Part shown: positions 7,382 through 17,445 of the stretch, in pieces | How positions within the stretch are numbered: position 1 is the stretch's first letter | How the letters are laid out: every line of letters begins with the position of its first letter | Origin: an uncultured Gemmiger sp. | Lineage (GTDB): Bacteria > Bacillota > Clostridia > Oscillospirales > Ruminococcaceae | DNA length: 61,173 nucleotides | Assembly: GCA_949295035.1 (NCBI GenBank) | Contig: CASFJO010000080.1 | Location: 1 to 61,173, forward strand | Direction of reading: 5' to 3' | Notes under the pieces: model-generated | Told to the model about the DNA's origin: nothing | Seen by the model: the letters and a program-made list of their open reading frames with translations, nothing else | The model's database searches: none | Program-made: the position numbers and the translations under genes

Positions 7382-8872
7382 GTGAAAAAGTATGTGATCG
7401 CCCTGGATCAGGGCACCACCAGCAGCCGCTGCATTCTCTTTGATGAACACCAGAATATCGTGCAGATGGCGCAGAAGGAGTTTACCCAGCACTATCCCCG
7501 CCCCGGCTGGGTGGAACATGACCCCATGGAGATCTACTCCAGTCAGTACGGCGTGCTGATGGAGGTGCTGGCGCAGAGCGGGGTCTCCCCGGAGGAGATC
7601 GCCGGCATCGGCATCACCAACCAGCGGGAGACCGCCATCGTCTGGGACAAGGAGAGCGGCCGGCCGGTATACAATGCCATCGTCTGGCAGTGCCGCCGCA
7701 CCGCCGCCCTCTGCGAAGAACTCAAGGCCGACGCGGAGTTCACGAACTACGTCAAGGAGCGCACCGGCCTTCTGGTGGACGCGTATTTCTCCGCCACCAA
7801 AATTCAATGGATCCTGGACAATGTGCCCGGCGCCCGGGAAAAGGCTGAGGAGGGCCAGCTGCTGTTCGGCACGGTGGATACCTGGCTGATCTGGAAACTC
7901 ACCGGCGGCGCGGTGCATGTGACCGACTACACCAACGCCAGCCGCACCATGCTCTACAACATCCGGGATCTGTGCTGGGACGAGACCATCTGCCGCCGGC
8001 TGAACATCCCGATGAACATGCTGCCGTCGGTGCGGGGATGCAGCCAGGTGTATGGCTGTGTGAATATCCAGGGGGTGGAAGTGCCCATCGCGGGCATTGC
8101 CGGGGACCAGCAGGCCGCCCTCTTTGGCCAGACCTGCTTTGAGCCCGGCGAGGCCAAAAATACCTACGGGACCGGCTGTTTTTTGCTGATGAACACCGGC
8201 GATACCATGTATCAGAGCAAGAATGGCCTGCTCACCACCATTGCCATCGGCGTCAACGGCAAGGTCCAGTATGCGCTGGAGGGCAGCGTATTTGTGGGCG
8301 GCGCGGTGGTCCAGTGGCTGCGGGACGAGTTGCACCTCATCACCGAGGCGTCGGACACCGAATACTTTGCCAAAAAGGTCAAGGACAGCGCCGGGGTCTA
8401 TGTGGTGCCCGCCTTTACCGGCCTGGGCGCGCCCCATTGGGATATGTACGCCCGGGGCGCGATCCTGGGCCTGACCCGGGGCGCGGGCCGCAACCACATC
8501 ATCCGGGCCAGCCTGGAGGCCATCGCCTACCAGACCGGCGACGTGCTGCGCGCCATGGAGGAGGACACCGGTATCCGCCTGCGGGAACTGCGGGTGGACG
8601 GCGGCGCCTCCGCCAACAACTTCCTGATGCAGTTCCAGGCGGACATCGTGGGCCGCACCATCCGCCGCCCGATGATCCGGGAGACCACCGCCCTGGGTGC
8701 CGCTTATCTGGCGGGGCTGGCCACCGGCGTGTGGAGCAGCCTGGACGACATCCGCGCCCAGTGGACGCTGGATAAGCTGTATGAACCGGCAATGCCGGAA
8801 GAGGAGCGCCTGCGCCTGCAGGCCGGCTGGCGCAAGGCGGTGGAGCGGGCCAAGGATTGGGCTGAAAACTGA
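7382..8872 (+). CDS. glpK: Glycerol kinase
   Basis: A 496-residue FGGY-family kinase. The N-terminus [15 protein letters not shown] carries the ATP phosphate-binding loop. [46 protein letters not shown] and GLGAPHWD are all conserved glycerol kinase segments. It phosphorylates glycerol to sn-glycerol-3-phosphate, the signal for GlpP and substrate of the dehydrogenase upstream. The GTG start at 7382 is chosen because AAAAGGAGG lies upstream and family alignment begins here. No glpF glycerol facilitator is visible in the window. It is probably co-transcribed with glpP across a 66-bp gap. Confidence 0.96.
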   Translation: MKKYVIALDQGTTSSRCILFDEHQNIVQMAQKEFTQHYPRPGWVEHDPMEIYSSQYGVLMEVLAQSGVSPEEIAGIGITNQRETAIVWDKESGRPVYNAIVWQCRRTAALCEELKADAEFTNYVKERTGLLVDAYFSATKIQWILDNVPGAREKAEEGQLLFGTVDTWLIWKLTGGAVHVTDYTNASRTMLYNIRDLCWDETICRRLNIPMNMLPSVRGCSQVYGCVNIQGVEVPIAGIAGDQQAALFGQTCFEPGEAKNTYGTGCFLLMNTGDTMYQSKNGLLTTIAIGVNGKVQYALEGSVFVGGAVVQWLRDELHLITEASDTEYFAKKVKDSAGVYVVPAFTGLGAPHWDMYARGAILGLTRGAGRNHIIRASLEAIAYQTGDVLRAMEEDTGIRLRELRVDGGASANNFLMQFQADIVGRTIRRPMIRETTALGAAYLAGLATGVWSSLDDIRAQWTLDKLYEPAMPEEERLRLQAGWRKAVERAKDWAEN

Positions 8873-8903
8873 TCTTGGCGCCGCCGCACAAGAACTATGG
8901 TTT

Positions 8904-8942
8904 GCCCCGACATCCCCCGTAAGGAGGGTGTCGGGGCATTTT
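8904..8942 (+). terminator. Terminator after glpK
   Basis: GCCCCGACA (8904-8912) pairs with TGTCGGGGC (8929-8937), extended by CCC/GGG pairs inside the loop, and is followed by ATTTT. Confidence 0.8.
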
Positions 8943-9036
8943 GCTGAACCTTTCGGAGCGTTTTGTACAAAATATAAAGATATAATATGGGCAAATCGCT
9001 CGATTTTGTGCGGCAAAACAAATTGCGAAAAAGGAA

Positions 9037-9077
9037 TTGACAAATCGTGGAGGTTCGCTATAATGTCATATAGCGAA
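9037..9077 (+). promoter_or_regulatory. Promoter and palindromic operator of the MarR-exporter operon
   Basis: TTGACA (9037-9042) and TATAAT (9059-9064) are separated by 16 bp. A perfect 9-bp inverted repeat, TTCGCTATA (9054-9062) and TATAGCGAA (9069-9077) with a 6-bp spacer, covers the -10 box and start site. This is the expected geometry for repression by the MarR protein encoded next. Confidence 0.8.
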
Positions 9078-9151
9078 CTGTTGGAGAGGAAACAATCAAC
9101 GCCGGGCTGCTTGCAGACCGGCGTTTCCGGACAGGGAGGAAGGCGAACACA

Positions 9152-9583
9152 ATGGAAAAGATTCTCGGGATCCAGCTGATCCGGATCTCCACCATGATCC
9201 GGCGGGAACTGGACAGCCAGGCCGATGCGGAACAGCTGCACAAGGCGACCGGGGGCAACGGCTGGATCCTCAAGTATCTGGCCCGCCATGAGGATCAGGA
9301 CGTGTACCAGAAGGATATCGAGGAGCATTTTTCCATCACCCGGTCCACCGTGTCCAAGGTGGTCAAACTCATGGAGGAAAAAGGGCTGATCCAGCGGCTG
9401 CCGGTGCCGGGAGACGCCCGGCTCAAGAAGCTGGTGCTCACCGAGCAGGGGCGCGCGGTACACCGGATGGCAGACGCCAACATGGTCCGCATGGAGGCCC
9501 GGCTGGCTGAGGGCTTTTCGCCCATGGAACTGGAACAACTTTTTGATTTTCTGCGCCGCCTGCAGGAGAACCTGAAGGAGTGA
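9152..9583 (+). CDS. MarR-family transcriptional regulator
   Basis: A 143-residue winged-helix protein. Residues about 45-100 show the MarR recognition helix and wing (QKDIEEHFSITRSTVSKVV, then LPVPGDARLKKLVLTEQG, where DxRxKxxxLT is the wing signature). It lies behind a promoter with a perfect palindrome over the -10 box and directly upstream of two ABC exporter genes. It most likely represses this operon and releases it when an exported compound binds. The inducer cannot be predicted. Confidence 0.92.
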   Translation: MEKILGIQLIRISTMIRRELDSQADAEQLHKATGGNGWILKYLARHEDQDVYQKDIEEHFSITRSTVSKVVKLMEEKGLIQRLPVPGDARLKKLVLTEQGRAVHRMADANMVRMEARLAEGFSPMELEQLFDFLRRLQENLKE

Positions 9584-9664
9584 TCTCCCTTTGCCGCAAA
9601 CAGTTTCGATCCGTAAGGAGCCGGTCCGGTGCGGCCGGCCTGCACAAAAAGGAGGAATCGACCG

Positions 9665-11410
9665 ATGATCAAAACCCTTGCCGCTTCCATCCGTCAGTAC
9701 AAAAAGGTGTCCTCGCTGGCGATACTTTTTACCGTGCTGGAGGTGGGGCTGGACATTCTGATCCCGCGCCTGATGGCGGACCTGATCGACCAGGGCATCG
9801 AGCCGGGCCGCATGGACGTGGTGATGGGCTACGGCACCGTGCTGCTGGTGAGCGCGGTGCTGGCGCTGACCTTTGGCGCGCTGGGCGGCCGGTATGCCGC
9901 CCGGGCCGCCTGCGGTTTTGCCCGCAACCTGCGCCAGAGTATGTATTATAAAGTACAGGACTTTTCTTTTTCCAACATTGACCGGTTCTCCACGGCCAGC
10001 ATCGTCACCCGCCTGACCACCGACGTGACCAACGTCCAGATGGCCTACCAGATGATTGTGCGGCTGGCCATCCGCTGCCCGGTCATGCTGGTGGTGGCCA
10101 TGATGGTCTCCTTCAGCATCCACCGGGAGCTGTCTCTGATCTTCCTGGGGGCCGCGCCGCTGCTGTTCATCGGGCTGTACATCATCATGCGGCTGACCCA
10201 TCCGGTGTTTGAGCGGGTGTTCCACACCTACGACAAGCTCAACCAGGTGGTGCAGGAGAATTTGCGGGGCATCCGGGTGGTCAAGTCCTTCACCCGCGAG
10301 GACCACGAAAACAAGAAGTTTGACGAGATCTCCCAGAGCATCTACAAGGACTTCTCCAAGGCGGAAAAGACCCTGGCTTTCAACATGCCGCTGATGCAGG
10401 CCGCCATGTACACCTGTACGCTGCTGCTGTGCTGGATGGGCGCAAAGATCATCGTGCTGTCCGGCGGCGCCGAACTCACCACTGGCCTGCTGATGAGCCT
10501 GTTCAACTACGCGCTGCAGATCCTGATGAGCCTGATGGCCCTGTCCATGGTGCTGGTGATGATCACCATCTCCCGGGCCAGTGCCGAGCGTATCGTGGAG
10601 ATCCTCACCGAGGAGAGCGACCTGAAGAACGGCCCCGACCCGGTACATACCGTCAAGGACGGCTCCATCGACTTTGACGACGTGCTGTTTTCCTACGCCC
10701 GCAAGGCCGAGCGCCCGGTGCTGGACCACGTGGACCTGCACATCGCCTCCGGCCAGACGGTGGGCATCCTGGGCGGCATCGGGTCCTCCAAATCCAGCCT
10801 GGTGCAGCTGATCCCCCGGCTGTATGACGTGACCGGCGGCAGCGTCAAGGTAGGCGGCGTGGACGTGCGGGATTACGACCTGGAGGCTCTGCGCAACCAG
10901 GTGGCCATGGTGCTGCAGAAGAACGTGCTGTTTTCCGGCACCATCAAGGAGAACCTGCGCTGGGGCGACGAGCACGCCACCGATGAGCAGATGGTCCATG
11001 CCTGCCAGCTGGCCTGCGCGGACGAGTTTATCCAGCAGATGCCCGACGGCTATGACACCTACATCGAGCAGGGCGGCGCCAACGTCTCCGGCGGCCAGAA
11101 GCAGCGGCTGTGTATCGCCCGCGCCCTGCTGAAAAAGCCCAAGATCCTGATCCTGGACGATTCCACCAGCGCGGTGGATACCGAGACCGACGCCCGCATC
11201 CGCCGGGCCTTTGCCCAGGAGATCCCGGACACCACCAAGATCATCATTGCCCAGCGGGTGTCCTCCATCCAGGACGCCGATCAGATCATTGTGCTGGACG
11301 CGGGCCGGATCGTGGGGCTGGGCAAGCACGACCAGCTGCTGCAGACCTGCGCGATCTATCGGGAAGCCTACGAATCCCAGAACAAGAAGGGAGATGACCA
11401 GAATGGATAA
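9665..11410 (+). CDS. ABC exporter half-transporter, subunit 1 (degenerate ATP site)
   Basis: A 581-residue fusion of an N-terminal six-helix transmembrane domain (about residues 15-310) and a C-terminal ATPase. The Walker A reads GGIGSSKSSL, with serine instead of glycine before the lysine. The signature is a normal VSGGQKQR. The Walker B is ILILDDSTSAVD, with Asp where the catalytic Glu normally stands. Such changes mark the non-catalytic site of heterodimeric multidrug exporters of the BmrCD/LmrCD type. It overlaps the next gene by 8 bp and follows a MarR gene, consistent with inducible drug or peptide export. Confidence 0.92.
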   Translation: MIKTLAASIRQYKKVSSLAILFTVLEVGLDILIPRLMADLIDQGIEPGRMDVVMGYGTVLLVSAVLALTFGALGGRYAARAACGFARNLRQSMYYKVQDFSFSNIDRFSTASIVTRLTTDVTNVQMAYQMIVRLAIRCPVMLVVAMMVSFSIHRELSLIFLGAAPLLFIGLYIIMRLTHPVFERVFHTYDKLNQVVQENLRGIRVVKSFTREDHENKKFDEISQSIYKDFSKAEKTLAFNMPLMQAAMYTCTLLLCWMGAKIIVLSGGAELTTGLLMSLFNYALQILMSLMALSMVLVMITISRASAERIVEILTEESDLKNGPDPVHTVKDGSIDFDDVLFSYARKAERPVLDHVDLHIASGQTVGILGGIGSSKSSLVQLIPRLYDVTGGSVKVGGVDVRDYDLEALRNQVAMVLQKNVLFSGTIKENLRWGDEHATDEQMVHACQLACADEFIQQMPDGYDTYIEQGGANVSGGQKQRLCIARALLKKPKILILDDSTSAVDTETDARIRRAFAQEIPDTTKIIIAQRVSSIQDADQIIVLDAGRIVGLGKHDQLLQTCAIYREAYESQNKKGDDQNG

Positions 11411-13319
11411 GTCCGGAAAGAAACCCCAGGCGCCGGTGATGCGGTTCAAACCCGGCACCATCCGCCGCCTGCTGGGGTATATGTCCCAGTATCGGGTCCG
11501 GCTGATCTTTGTGGTGATCTGCATCCTGGTCAGCGCCTTTTCCAACGCGGCTTCGGCCCTGTTTTTGCAGCGTCTGATCGACGACTACATCTCCCCGCTG
11601 CTGCTGGACAGCGACCCTGTATTCACCGGGCTGGCCAAAGCCATTACCGGCATGGCCTGCCTGTATGTGGCGGGCGTGCTCTGCACCCTGTTCTACAACC
11701 GGCTGATGGCGGTGGTGGCCCAGGGCACCCTCAAGCGCATCCGGGACGAGATGTTCAACCACATGCAGACCCTGCCCATCTCGTATTTTGACACCCACAC
11801 CCACGGCGACGTGATGAGCTACTACACCAACGACACCGACACCCTGCGCCAGATGATCAGCCAGAGTGTGCCGCAGCTGTTTTCCAGCTGTGTCACCCTG
11901 ATCGCGGTGTTCTTCTCGATGTTGTACCTGAGCGTGCCGCTGACCCTCTTTGTGGTGCTGTTTGCGGTGTTCCTGCTGTGGGTGGTGCGGTACATCGCCG
12001 GCCACAGCGGCCGCTACTTTGTGCAGCAGCAGCAGACGCTGGGCGAGGTGAACGGCTACATCGAGGAGATGATCAACGGCCAGAAGGTGGTCAAGGTGTT
12101 CTGCCACGAAGAGAAAGCCCGGGTGGCCTTTGACTTCCACAACGACCGGCTGTGCGAGGCGTCCACCAACGCCAACATGATGGGCAACATCATCATGCCG
12201 GTGGTGGCCAGCCTGGGGTATGTGCTGTATGTGCTGCTGGCGGTGGTCGGCGGCGCGATGGCCATCATCGGGGTGGGCAACATCGGCCTGGCCGGGGTCA
12301 GCACCCTGACCCTGGGCACTATCGCCTCCTTCCTGACCATGTCCCGCAGTTTCGTCAACCCGATCGCCCAGGTCAGCCAGCAGTTCAACAATGTGGTCAT
12401 GGCGCTGGCTGGCGCGTCCCGGATCTTTGAACTCATGGATGAGCCCAGCGAGGAGGACCACGGCTATGTGACCCTGGTCAACGCCCGCTACAACAAGGCC
12501 GGCGAACTGGAAGAGGCCCCGGAACCCACCGGCATGTGGGCCTGGAAACACCCCCACCACGACGGTACCCTGACCTATACCAAACTGCAGGGCAACGTGG
12601 TGTTCGACCACGTGGATTTTGCCTACACCCCCGACAAGCCCATCCTGCATGATATCTGCATGTACGCGGAACCGGGCCAGAAACTGGCCTTCGTGGGGGC
12701 CACCGGCGCGGGCAAGACCACCATTACCAATCTGATCAACCGGTTCTACGACATCGCGGACGGCAAGATCCGGTACGACGGCATCAACATCAACAAGATC
12801 AAAAAGGCCGATCTGCGCCGGAGCCTGGGCGTGGTGCTGCAGGATGTAAACCTGTTCACCGGTACGGTCATGGAAAACATCCGCTACGGCCGTTTGAACG
12901 CCACCGACGAGGAGTGCATCGCCGCCGCCAAGCTGGCCAACGCGGACAGCTTTATCCGTATGCTGCCAAACGGCTACCAGACGGTGCTGGAAGGGGACGG
13001 CAGCGGCCTGTCCCAGGGGCAGCGGCAGCTGCTGAGCATCGCCCGGGCGGCGGTGGCCGACCCGCCGGTCATGATCCTGGACGAGGCCACCAGCAGCATT
13101 GACACCCGCACCGAGGCCATTGTACAGGCGGGCATGGATGCGCTGATGTACGGCCGCACCGTGTTTGTGATCGCCCACCGGCTGTCCACCGTGCAGAACT
13201 CGGATGTGATCATGGTTCTGGAACACGGCCGCATCATCGAGCGGGGCAGCCATGAAAAGCTGATCGCGGAAAAAGGCAAATACTATCAGCTGTATACTGG
13301 CACGTTTGAGCTGGAGTGA
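11403..13319 (+). CDS. ABC exporter half-transporter, subunit 2 (catalytic site)
   Basis: A 638-residue transmembrane-ATPase fusion. The Walker A is canonical (GATGAGKTT), the Walker B ends in the catalytic Glu (MILDEATSSID), and the signature is altered to LSQGQRQ. This is the exact complement of subunit 1: the Walker motifs of subunit 2 would pair with the intact signature of subunit 1 to form one active site. An insert of about 50 residues around residue 360, between the membrane domain and the ATPase, is rich in charged residues and is a known feature of some members. The start codon overlaps the end of the upstream gene. Confidence 0.92.
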   Translation: MDKSGKKPQAPVMRFKPGTIRRLLGYMSQYRVRLIFVVICILVSAFSNAASALFLQRLIDDYISPLLLDSDPVFTGLAKAITGMACLYVAGVLCTLFYNRLMAVVAQGTLKRIRDEMFNHMQTLPISYFDTHTHGDVMSYYTNDTDTLRQMISQSVPQLFSSCVTLIAVFFSMLYLSVPLTLFVVLFAVFLLWVVRYIAGHSGRYFVQQQQTLGEVNGYIEEMINGQKVVKVFCHEEKARVAFDFHNDRLCEASTNANMMGNIIMPVVASLGYVLYVLLAVVGGAMAIIGVGNIGLAGVSTLTLGTIASFLTMSRSFVNPIAQVSQQFNNVVMALAGASRIFELMDEPSEEDHGYVTLVNARYNKAGELEEAPEPTGMWAWKHPHHDGTLTYTKLQGNVVFDHVDFAYTPDKPILHDICMYAEPGQKLAFVGATGAGKTTITNLINRFYDIADGKIRYDGININKIKKADLRRSLGVVLQDVNLFTGTVMENIRYGRLNATDEECIAAAKLANADSFIRMLPNGYQTVLEGDGSGLSQGQRQLLSIARAAVADPPVMILDEATSSIDTRTEAIVQAGMDALMYGRTVFVIAHRLSTVQNSDVIMVLEHGRIIERGSHEKLIAEKGKYYQLYTGTFELE

Positions 13320-13356
13320 TTTCCGGCTGTCTGCGCAGCGTGATACGTTACAAAGC

Positions 13357-13416
13357 AACGCCCCCGGCGGGAAAAGCGCGGAGAGAGACCGCGGCTTTCC
13401 CGCCGGGGGCGTTTTT
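13357..13416 (+). terminator. Strong terminator after the exporter operon
   Basis: ACGCCCCCGGCGGGAAA (13358-13374) pairs with TTTCCCGCCGGGGGCGT (13396-13412), followed by a run of T. Confidence 0.85.
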
Positions 13417-13511
13417 CGGCAGGGGAGAGGGACGACCGCCTCGCAAACGCGCGGAGGCCCTCCGCCGTATAAAACTGCCGGGCGGTGCGCGCAGCACCGC
13501 CCGGCAGTAAC

Positions 13512-14423
13512 TTATTTTGTCGCCTGTACGTCGGTGACCATTTCTTTCACCGAACTCACCAGGCCGGCCAGATTCTGCATATCGCTGGGGATGATCAGCT
13601 TGGTGGCCTTGCCGTCCGCCACCTTGGCCAGGGCTTCCAGCCCCTTCAGGGCCAGTACCCGATCGGTGGGCGCGGCCTCGTTCAGCATCCGCAGGCTGTC
13701 GGCCAGGGCTTCCTGCACCTTGCGGATAGCCTGGGCTTCACCGTCGGCCTCCCGGATGCGCTGCTCGCGCACCGCGTCGGCCCGCAGGATGGCGCTCTCT
13801 TTTTCGCCCTCGGCCACCAGAATGGCGCTGCGCTTTTCACCCTCGGCCCGCAGGATGCTCTCACGGCGCTGCCGCTCCGCCTTCATCTGCTTTTCCATGG
13901 CGTCCTGGATCTCGGCGGGCGGGATGATGTTCTTGACCTCCACGCGGGTTACCTTGATGCCCCACTTGTCGGTGGCTTCATCCAGGATGGCGGTGATCTT
14001 GGTGTTGATCACGTCGCGGCTGGTCAGGGTGTGGTCCAGCTCCATGTCGCCGATGATGTTGCGCAGGGTGGTGGCGGTCAGGTTCTCAATGGCGCTCAGC
14101 GGCCGGTCTACGCCGTATGTGAACAGCTGCGGGTCGCTCACCAGAAAGAACACCACCGTGTCGATCTGCATGGTCACGTTGTCCCGGGTGATCACAGGCT
14201 GGGGCTTGAAGTCCACCACCTGTTCCTTCAGGCTGACCTTTTTGATGATACGGGTGATGAAAGGGGTGCGCAGATGGACGCCCGCCTCCCAGGTGGCGTG
14301 GTAGCGGCCCAGCCGCTCCACCACGAAAGCGTTGGACTGAGGCACGATCGAGATGCAGCTGATCACCGTTGCCACCACGATGAGCACCAGCAGGGCGAGT
14401 ACGACCATAATGACAGTTTCCAT
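13512..14423 (-). CDS. SPFH/Band 7 membrane protein (stomatin/QmcA-like)
   Basis: A 303-residue protein with one N-terminal membrane segment (residues about 4-26), then an SPFH/Band 7 domain (about 27-180) opening SIVPQSNAFVVERLGRYHATW, which is typical of the paraslipin group. A coiled coil follows, with repeats of the type AEGEKxSAILxAEGEK around residues 185-230. These proteins form oligomeric scaffolds in membrane microdomains and are thought to help membrane-protein quality control. It is paired with an NfeD-family gene upstream on the same strand, the usual arrangement. Confidence 0.93.
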   Translation of the reverse strand: METVIMVVLALLVLIVVATVISCISIVPQSNAFVVERLGRYHATWEAGVHLRTPFITRIIKKVSLKEQVVDFKPQPVITRDNVTMQIDTVVFFLVSDPQLFTYGVDRPLSAIENLTATTLRNIIGDMELDHTLTSRDVINTKITAILDEATDKWGIKVTRVEVKNIIPPAEIQDAMEKQMKAERQRRESILRAEGEKRSAILVAEGEKESAILRADAVREQRIREADGEAQAIRKVQEALADSLRMLNEAAPTDRVLALKGLEALAKVADGKATKLIIPSDMQNLAGLVSSVKEMVTDVQATK

Positions 14424-14519
14424 GGGGTTGCTCCTTTCTTCTTTGCACGCACGGCGGCGCGCCGGACCTTCCGGCCGCCTGCCGTTCCTTCTTTTTCTGC
14501 CGCGGGGGCAGATGAGCCG

Positions 14520-14966
14520 TCAGCGGGCGGCGGGGGCGCTCTCCCGGATCGGTTCCACCGTCAGGGTGGTGCCGTGCAAACCGGTCACCCGGCACACCTC
14601 GCCCAGCGTCAGGGCGGAGGCGCACTCCGCGCTCCAGTCCACCCCGTCCAGCCGCACCCGCGCCGGCCGTCCCGGTTCGGACGCGGCCACCACCGTAACG
14701 GTGCGGCCGATGTTAAGACCGGTGTTCAGGTCGGGGGCCTTGCCGCTTTGCAGCCGGCGGGCCAGCGGCCGGGAAGCGATCAGCGCGACCGCGCTCACCA
14801 CCGCGAACACCGCGAACTCCAGCGGCCAGCTGTCGGTGAACAGGCTCACGATCAGCGCGGCCACCGCGCCCGCCACCAGCCAGATGGATACCAGCGCCGT
14901 GGTGGCCAGTTCCACCAGCACAAATACCACGACCAGCGCCAGCCATACGATGATTTCCGTATCCAT
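14520..14966 (-). CDS. NfeD-family membrane protein
   Basis: A 148-residue protein with two or three membrane helices in the first 75 residues and a C-terminal OB-fold of the NfeD type (about 85-140, GRTVTVVAASEPGRPARVRL). NfeD proteins associate with SPFH proteins, and the two genes form an operon here. It lacks the long-form ClpP-like protease domain, so it belongs to the short NfeD1b class. Confidence 0.88.
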   Translation of the reverse strand: MDTEIIVWLALVVVFVLVELATTALVSIWLVAGAVAALIVSLFTDSWPLEFAVFAVVSAVALIASRPLARRLQSGKAPDLNTGLNIGRTVTVVAASEPGRPARVRLDGVDWSAECASALTLGEVCRVTGLHGTTLTVEPIRESAPAAR

Positions 14967-15058
14967 GGGGAACCTCCGTTCGTTTGTGGGATTGCCGTGC
15001 GGTGTACCGCCGCCCGGCCGGTAACGGCCGCCCCGCGGAGCGTTTCCGTTATGGCAAC

Positions 15059-15087
15059 ATTATACCAGAACATTTTTGAGAATACAA
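15059..15087 (-). promoter_or_regulatory. Promoter of the NfeD-SPFH operon
   Basis: On the minus strand, TTGTAT (15087-15082) and TATAAT (15064-15059) are separated by 17 bp. The rest of the 547-bp gap to the opp genes shows no gene. Confidence 0.75.
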
Positions 15088-15367
15088 AGCGTTCCCGGGA
15101 GCAAATTCGCCCGTTTTTGCCGGATTTTGACCGTTGGCGCCGGCGGAGATGGTCCGGGCGGCCCGGTTTGAGGCCGGACCGGGATTTCTGAGCGGTTCGG
15201 ACAGAACGTACAGAGATTGGCGAAAAATGCCAGAAAATTCCGTGTAGATAGCCTTTCAAAACCAAGATATGTGCGCCGTACAAGCATAAATGTGTGTGAA
15301 AAACGACAATTTCAAACCGATGTGCAGCCGCCAATCTGGTAACATCGTGCAAATTTCGCCGGCGGGT

Positions 15368-15396
15368 TTGACTTTAGCACTTTCGTGCGCTATAAC
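15368..15396 (+). promoter_or_regulatory. Promoter of the decayed opp operon
   Basis: TTGACT (15368-15373) and TATAAC (15391-15396) with a 17-bp spacer that contains a small inverted repeat GCAC-TTTC-GTGC. The promoter looks intact although the first two genes behind it are broken. Confidence 0.65.
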
Positions 15397-15513
15397 ACGA
15401 AACAACGACAGAGACGTCGGTGATTCCGGGTGTGGCTGCCCGATCCTGACGCCTTTTCTCGTTATTGAGGGGTTTGCAAATATCCATTTTACCACAGAGA
15501 GGAGCACGAACAC

Positions 15514-16929
15514 ATGAACCTTTGGGAACGCATGGGCGCGGCTGCGCTGGCCGGCGCGCTGGCCCTGAGCCTGGTCGCCTGCGGCGGCGGTAATTCGTCC
15601 TCGGCTGCCGGTTCCGCGGCCGGCGGCGACAGCAGCACAGCCGGGGAAGCCACCGGCAGCAAGGTGCTGAACGTCATGGTCGAGGTCGAGGTAGCTTCCC
15701 TGGATCCTCAGCTGGCCACCGACGGACCAGCTTTGAGGTCATTGCCGACTATACCGACGGCCTGATGCAGATGGACGCCGAGGGCGCCGCGGTGCCGGCC
15801 ATTGCCGAGACCTATGAGGTCAGCGAGGATGGCTGCACCTACACCTTCCACCTGCGGCAGGACGCCGTCTGGTCCAACGGGGATCCCGTTACCGCCAACG
15901 ACTTCGTCTTTGCCTGGCAGCGCGCGGCGGATCCCGCCACCGCTTCCGAGTACAGCTACATGATGAGTGACATCGGCCAGATCAAGAACGCCGCTGAGAT
16001 CATCGCCGGCGAGATGGACAAGAGTGAACTGGGCGTGACCGCTGTGGATGACTATACCCTGCAGGTTGAGCTGAACGTTCCCGTTCCCTATTTCCTGAGC
16101 CTGATGTACTTCCCCACCTTCTACCCGGTGAACCAGGCCTTCTATGAAAGCCTGGCCGAGGGCACCTTCGGCACCAGCCCTGAGACGGTGCTGAGCAACG
16201 GCGCCTTCATCCTGGACAGCTACGAGCCCGCGGCTTTGTCCTTCAGCCTGGTAAAGAACCCGGATCACTACGATGCGGACAGCATCCAGCTGGACGGCCT
16301 GAACTACCAGGTCATCAAGGACAGTCAGCAGGCTTTCATGAGCTACCAGAACGGCGATCTGGACATCGTGAAGCTGAGCGGTGACCAGGTCGATCAGGTG
16401 CAGGGCGATCCTGAACTGAGCGTGCAGGGCGCCGGCTACCTGTGGTACCTGACCCTGAACATGGCGGAGGTACCCGCCCTGGCCAACCAGAACATGCGTC
16501 TGGCCCTGACCCACGCCATTGACCGCGGGGCCATCGTGGAGGATGTGGTGAAGGACGGCTCTCTGGCCACCTACACCGCTGTGCCGCCCCAGTTCGCCAC
16601 CGGCCCGGACGGCTCTGACTTCTCCGCCGGCCAGACCCTGTTCTCCGACGTGTGCAGCGACGATCCCGCCAAGGCGGCCGAGCACTTCGAGCAGGCCAAG
16701 GCTGAGCTGGGCACCGATACCTTCACCTTTGACCTGCTGGTCGAGGATACCACCGAGAGCCAGAACGTGGCCGCCGTTATCCAGGAGCAGATTCAGACCA
16801 ACCTGCCCGGCGTGACCGTGAGCATCACGGTGGAGCCCAAGAAGCAGCGCGTGGAGGATATCCAGGACGGCAACTACGAGGTCTGCCTGACCCGCTGGGG
16901 CCTCGACTACGCCGATCCCATGACCTACC
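15514..16929 (+). pseudogene. oppA-like peptide-binding lipoprotein, frameshifted and truncated
   Basis: The N-terminus is a lipoprotein signal (lipobox SLVACGGG near residue 25) followed by the SBP_bac_5 pattern. The frame from 15514 stays correct to DPQLATDG, then shifts near 15721-15727. Restoring one base gives TSFEVIADYTDGLMQMD, the normal family sequence, and the second frame continues from 15765. The protein then breaks off at DYADPMTY near 16929, roughly 100-150 residues before the usual C-terminus, where oppB sequence begins. A one-base deletion and a fusion deletion make this a clear pseudogene unless both are assembly errors. It would have delivered oligopeptides to the OppBCDF complex. 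Confidence 0.85.
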
Positions 16930-17445
16930 CAGCTATGTGTTCGCTTTGGGGCTGAGTTATACCTTTGGCTTCAAACTCAAACTTTTCCCATGCTCTACTC
17001 CGCCAATGAGGCCTTTATGTCCAGCGTGCTGCCCAGCATTGCGCTGAGCATGTTCACCATGGCCTCCATCGCCCGGTTTACCCGCAACGAGATGATGGAG
17101 GTGCTGGGCAGCGAGTTCATGCTGCTGGCCGAGAGCAAGGGTGTCACCGGCGCGCCGCTGATCGTGGACCTGATGACCGGCAGCCTGGTGGTGGAGAAGA
17201 TCTTTTCCATCCCCGGCGTGGGCAGCCTGCTGGTGACCGCCATCCAGTCCAACGACTACAACGTGGTCATCTCGCTGAGCTTTATCTACAGCGCCATGTA
17301 CATCGGCATCATGCTGGTGGTGGATATCCTGTACGGCATCATTGACCCCCGCATCCGCGTGACCGGTGAGGGCGGCCGTCCGGGCTTCTTTGCCCGCTGG
17401 CGCCGCGTGTGGTTCGGGAGCAAGAAGAAGGGGGTGAAGGCATGA
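16930..17445 (+). pseudogene. oppB-like permease remnant
   Basis: The first half of the permease is missing. Sequence enters at SYVFALGLSYTFGFKLK, an internal OppB segment, then needs one extra base near 16988-16990 to continue as MLYSANEAFMSS in the frame that runs to 17445. A second gap is evident: LLAESKGVTG joins directly to APLIVDLMTGSLVVEKIF, omitting the 20-25 residues with the conserved HALRNALIP-type coupling region. The remainder, to GIIDPRIR, is normal. The reading frame overlaps the oppC start by 4 bp, as in an intact operon. Confidence 0.82.

Noticed and set aside
6857-11545. Very long open frame (over 1,500 codons) on the minus strand
   Set aside because: It lies antisense to glpP, glpK, the MarR gene and the exporter. 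It is His/Gly/Ala/Val-rich low-complexity sequence, as expected for the shadow of GC-rich coding DNA.
11286-13358. Second long minus-strand frame under the ABC exporter
   Set aside because: Same antisense artefact; no domain and no ribosome binding site.
15700-15770. Programmed frameshift in the oppA-like gene
   Set aside because: There is no slippery heptamer or stimulatory structure, and the same operon has several other deletions, so mutation or sequencing error is simpler.
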